Assembly (NCBI GenBank): GCA_902561795.1
Contig: CACERG010000007.1
Coordinates: 1 to 64,000 of the forward strand
DNA from: an uncultured Bacteroidota bacterium
GTDB lineage: Bacteria > Bacteroidota > Bacteroidia > Flavobacteriales > Flavobacteriaceae
DNA length: 64,000 nt
Direction: 5' to 3'
The translations under genes and the position numbers were made by a program. The stretch's first letter is position 1. Each line of letters starts with the position of its first letter. Below, piece by piece: positions 62,920 to 64,000 of the stretch. Below the pieces are notes generated by a model. That model was not told the origin of the DNA. It ran no database searches and was given only the letters and a program-made list of their open reading frames with translations.

Positions 62920-64000
62920 ATGTATTATATAGGCTATGACATAGGAAGCTCATCTGTAAAAGTTGCTTTAGTAGACGAAAAAACAAAGAAATCAATCGCT
63001 GTAGTTTCTGAACCTAAAAATGAAATGGTGATTAAAGCATGCGAATTTAATTGGGCCGAGCAAGACCCTAATATTTGGTGGGATTGTATTTGCACGGCAA
63101 CAAAACGAATCTTATATGAAAATAAAATTTCGTCCAAGGATATTCTTGCGATCGGTATTTCATATCAAATGCATGGATTGGTTATAGTAGACAATAAAGG
63201 TCAACTTTTAAGAGATTCAATTATATGGTGTGACAGTAGAGCCATTGAAATTGGGAATTTGGCAGCAAAGGAAATAGGTGAAAGTAAATACGGTAAACAA
63301 TTATTAAATTCACCTGGAAATTTTACTGCGTCAAAACTAAAATGGGTAAAAGATAATGAGGAAAAATTATATGAGAAAGTGTCAAACTTCATGTTGCCCG
63401 GAGATTTTATAGCTTATAAGCTTACTGGTGAAATTAATACAACTACTAACGGTATATCAGAAGCAATTTTATGGGATTATAAAGAAAAAAAAGTAGCAAA
63501 TTGGCTACTTGAATTTTTTGATTTAGATACCAGTTTAACTCCATCTTTAGTTAGTAACTTTCAAAACCAAGGATTTGTAACCGATGTAGCAGCAAAAGCT
63601 ACTGGTTTACCGATTGGAATTCCGATTAGATATCGTGCTGGAGATCAACCAAACAATGCACTTTCTTTAAATGTTCTAAAACCAGGAGAAGTTGCTGCAA
63701 CTGGTGGCACATCTGGTGTTATTTTTTCAGTTAGTGATAAAATTGATTCTAAAGAATTTTCAAGATTAAATCATTTTGCTCACGTAAATTATACACCAGA
63801 AGAACCAAGAATCGGAACCCTTTTATGCATTAATGGAGCGGGTATTTTTTACAGTTGGTTAAAAAAATTGACCAAAATTGATGATTTTACTACTATGAAT
63901 AACTTGGCAAGTAAAATTGAAATTGGAAGTAACGGACTTGTCAATTTACCCTTTGGTAATGGAGCTGAGCGAATGTTAAATAATCAAAATTTAGGCGCCC
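62920..64000 (+). CDS. xylB: Xylulokinase-like FGGY carbohydrate kinase (3' end outside window)
   Basis: Phosphorylates D-xylulose (or a related ketose) with ATP. The visible 360 codons start MYYIGYDIGSSSVKVALVDE (nucleotide-binding phosphate loop). They include ISYQMHGLVIVDNKGQLLRDSIIWCDSRA, the xylulokinase-type substrate loop, and AGDQPNNALSLNVLKPGEVAATGGTSGVIFS from the second actin-like domain. The frame stays open to the last base, so the C-terminal part is missing. Promoter and palindromic operator candidates lie immediately upstream. A xylose isomerase gene might follow outside the window (inference). Confidence 0.92.
   Translation, partial: MYYIGYDIGSSSVKVALVDEKTKKSIAVVSEPKNEMVIKACEFNWAEQDPNIWWDCICTATKRILYENKISSKDILAIGISYQMHGLVIVDNKGQLLRDSIIWCDSRAIEIGNLAAKEIGESKYGKQLLNSPGNFTASKLKWVKDNEEKLYEKVSNFMLPGDFIAYKLTGEINTTTNGISEAILWDYKEKKVANWLLEFFDLDTSLTPSLVSNFQNQGFVTDVAAKATGLPIGIPIRYRAGDQPNNALSLNVLKPGEVAATGGTSGVIFSVSDKIDSKEFSRLNHFAHVNYTPEEPRIGTLLCINGAGIFYSWLKKLTKIDDFTTMNNLASKIEIGSNGLVNLPFGNGAERMLNNQNLGA

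Noticed and set aside
1-64000. CRISPR arrays, insertion sequences, prophage or integron signatures
   Set aside because: No regularly spaced repeats, transposase or integrase motifs, or terminal inverted repeats were seen; the FG-GAP repeats at 3040-5600 are protein-coding repeats.

Overview
The window is AT-rich (about one third G+C by eye), densely packed DNA from a member of the Bacteroidota, most likely a marine or aquatic Flavobacteriia/Flavobacteriales lineage. The evidence is a SusC/SusD pair, the type IX secretion genes sprA and porG in their usual neighbourhoods (maeB-ruvA-sprA-gcvH and porG-uppS-bamA-ompH-ompH), a secreted metalloprotease with a C-terminal T9SS sorting domain, many Bacteroidota-style lipoproteins, and -7 promoter boxes of the TAnnTTTG type. 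Genus cannot be fixed from the sequence alone. No insertion sequences, CRISPR arrays, phage genes or rRNA genes were found. There is one tRNA, tRNA-Leu(CAA).

Layout. (1) 1-9042: an uptake-type locus. It holds the C-terminal part of a SusC receptor (reading frame lost before about nt 45), a SusD lipoprotein, a strong terminator, a very large FG-GAP/VCBS + ASPIC/UnbV lipoprotein, a vanadium-haloperoxidase/PAP2-type lipoprotein, and an SLC45/GPH-like MFS transporter. No glycoside hydrolase is visible. (2) 9074-20586: malic enzyme maeB, ruvA, sprA, gcvH and a TonB-family energy transducer. (3) 20660-25717: a cytochrome-c-oxidase assembly and subunit operon behind a near-perfect Bacteroidota promoter: heme O synthase, two subunit III proteins, subunit IV, a cysteine-less thioredoxin-fold-like protein, SCO1, DUF420 and a small CxxC membrane protein. 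(4) 25860-31642: a MacAB-TolC-like tripartite exporter with two different permeases. (5) 31725-34169: a PhyH-type dioxygenase, a short-chain dehydrogenase and tsaB. (6) 34173-41790: a NifU/NfuA-like Fe-S protein, gamma-carbonic anhydrase, and the envelope-biogenesis operon nadK-porG-uppS-bamA-ompH-ompH. (7) 41912-50673: housekeeping genes pdxJ, esterase, GNAT, aspartate kinase, hydroxyacid dehydrogenase, mgtE, rsmA, serS and ribF. (8) 50772-57574: a T9SS-exported metzincin translationally coupled to an Fn3 lipoprotein, then pth, rplY and prs. (9) 57677-64000: tRNA-Leu, a lipoprotein with two zincin-like motifs, a lipoprotein-anchored RidA homologue divergent from a gamma-glutamyltransferase lipoprotein, and a Tat-exported TIM-barrel protein divergent from a xylulokinase that runs off the right edge.

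How the genes fit together. Much of the content concerns the cell envelope: T9SS translocon parts (SprA, PorG), outer-membrane assembly (BamA, Skp/OmpH-like), TonB energy coupling, SusCD nutrient import, a tripartite exporter, and several secreted or lipid-anchored enzymes. Convergent gene ends are extremely compact (0-10 nt apart, or overlapping stop codons), as in a streamlined genome. The most unusual points are the SusCD/ASPIC/haloperoxidase/MFS locus, the cysteine-less SCO-like neighbour of SCO1, the protease-Fn3 lipoprotein pair, the double-zincin lipoprotein, the extracytoplasmic RidA, and a palindrome overlapping the predicted xylulokinase start site. None is proven novel from sequence alone.
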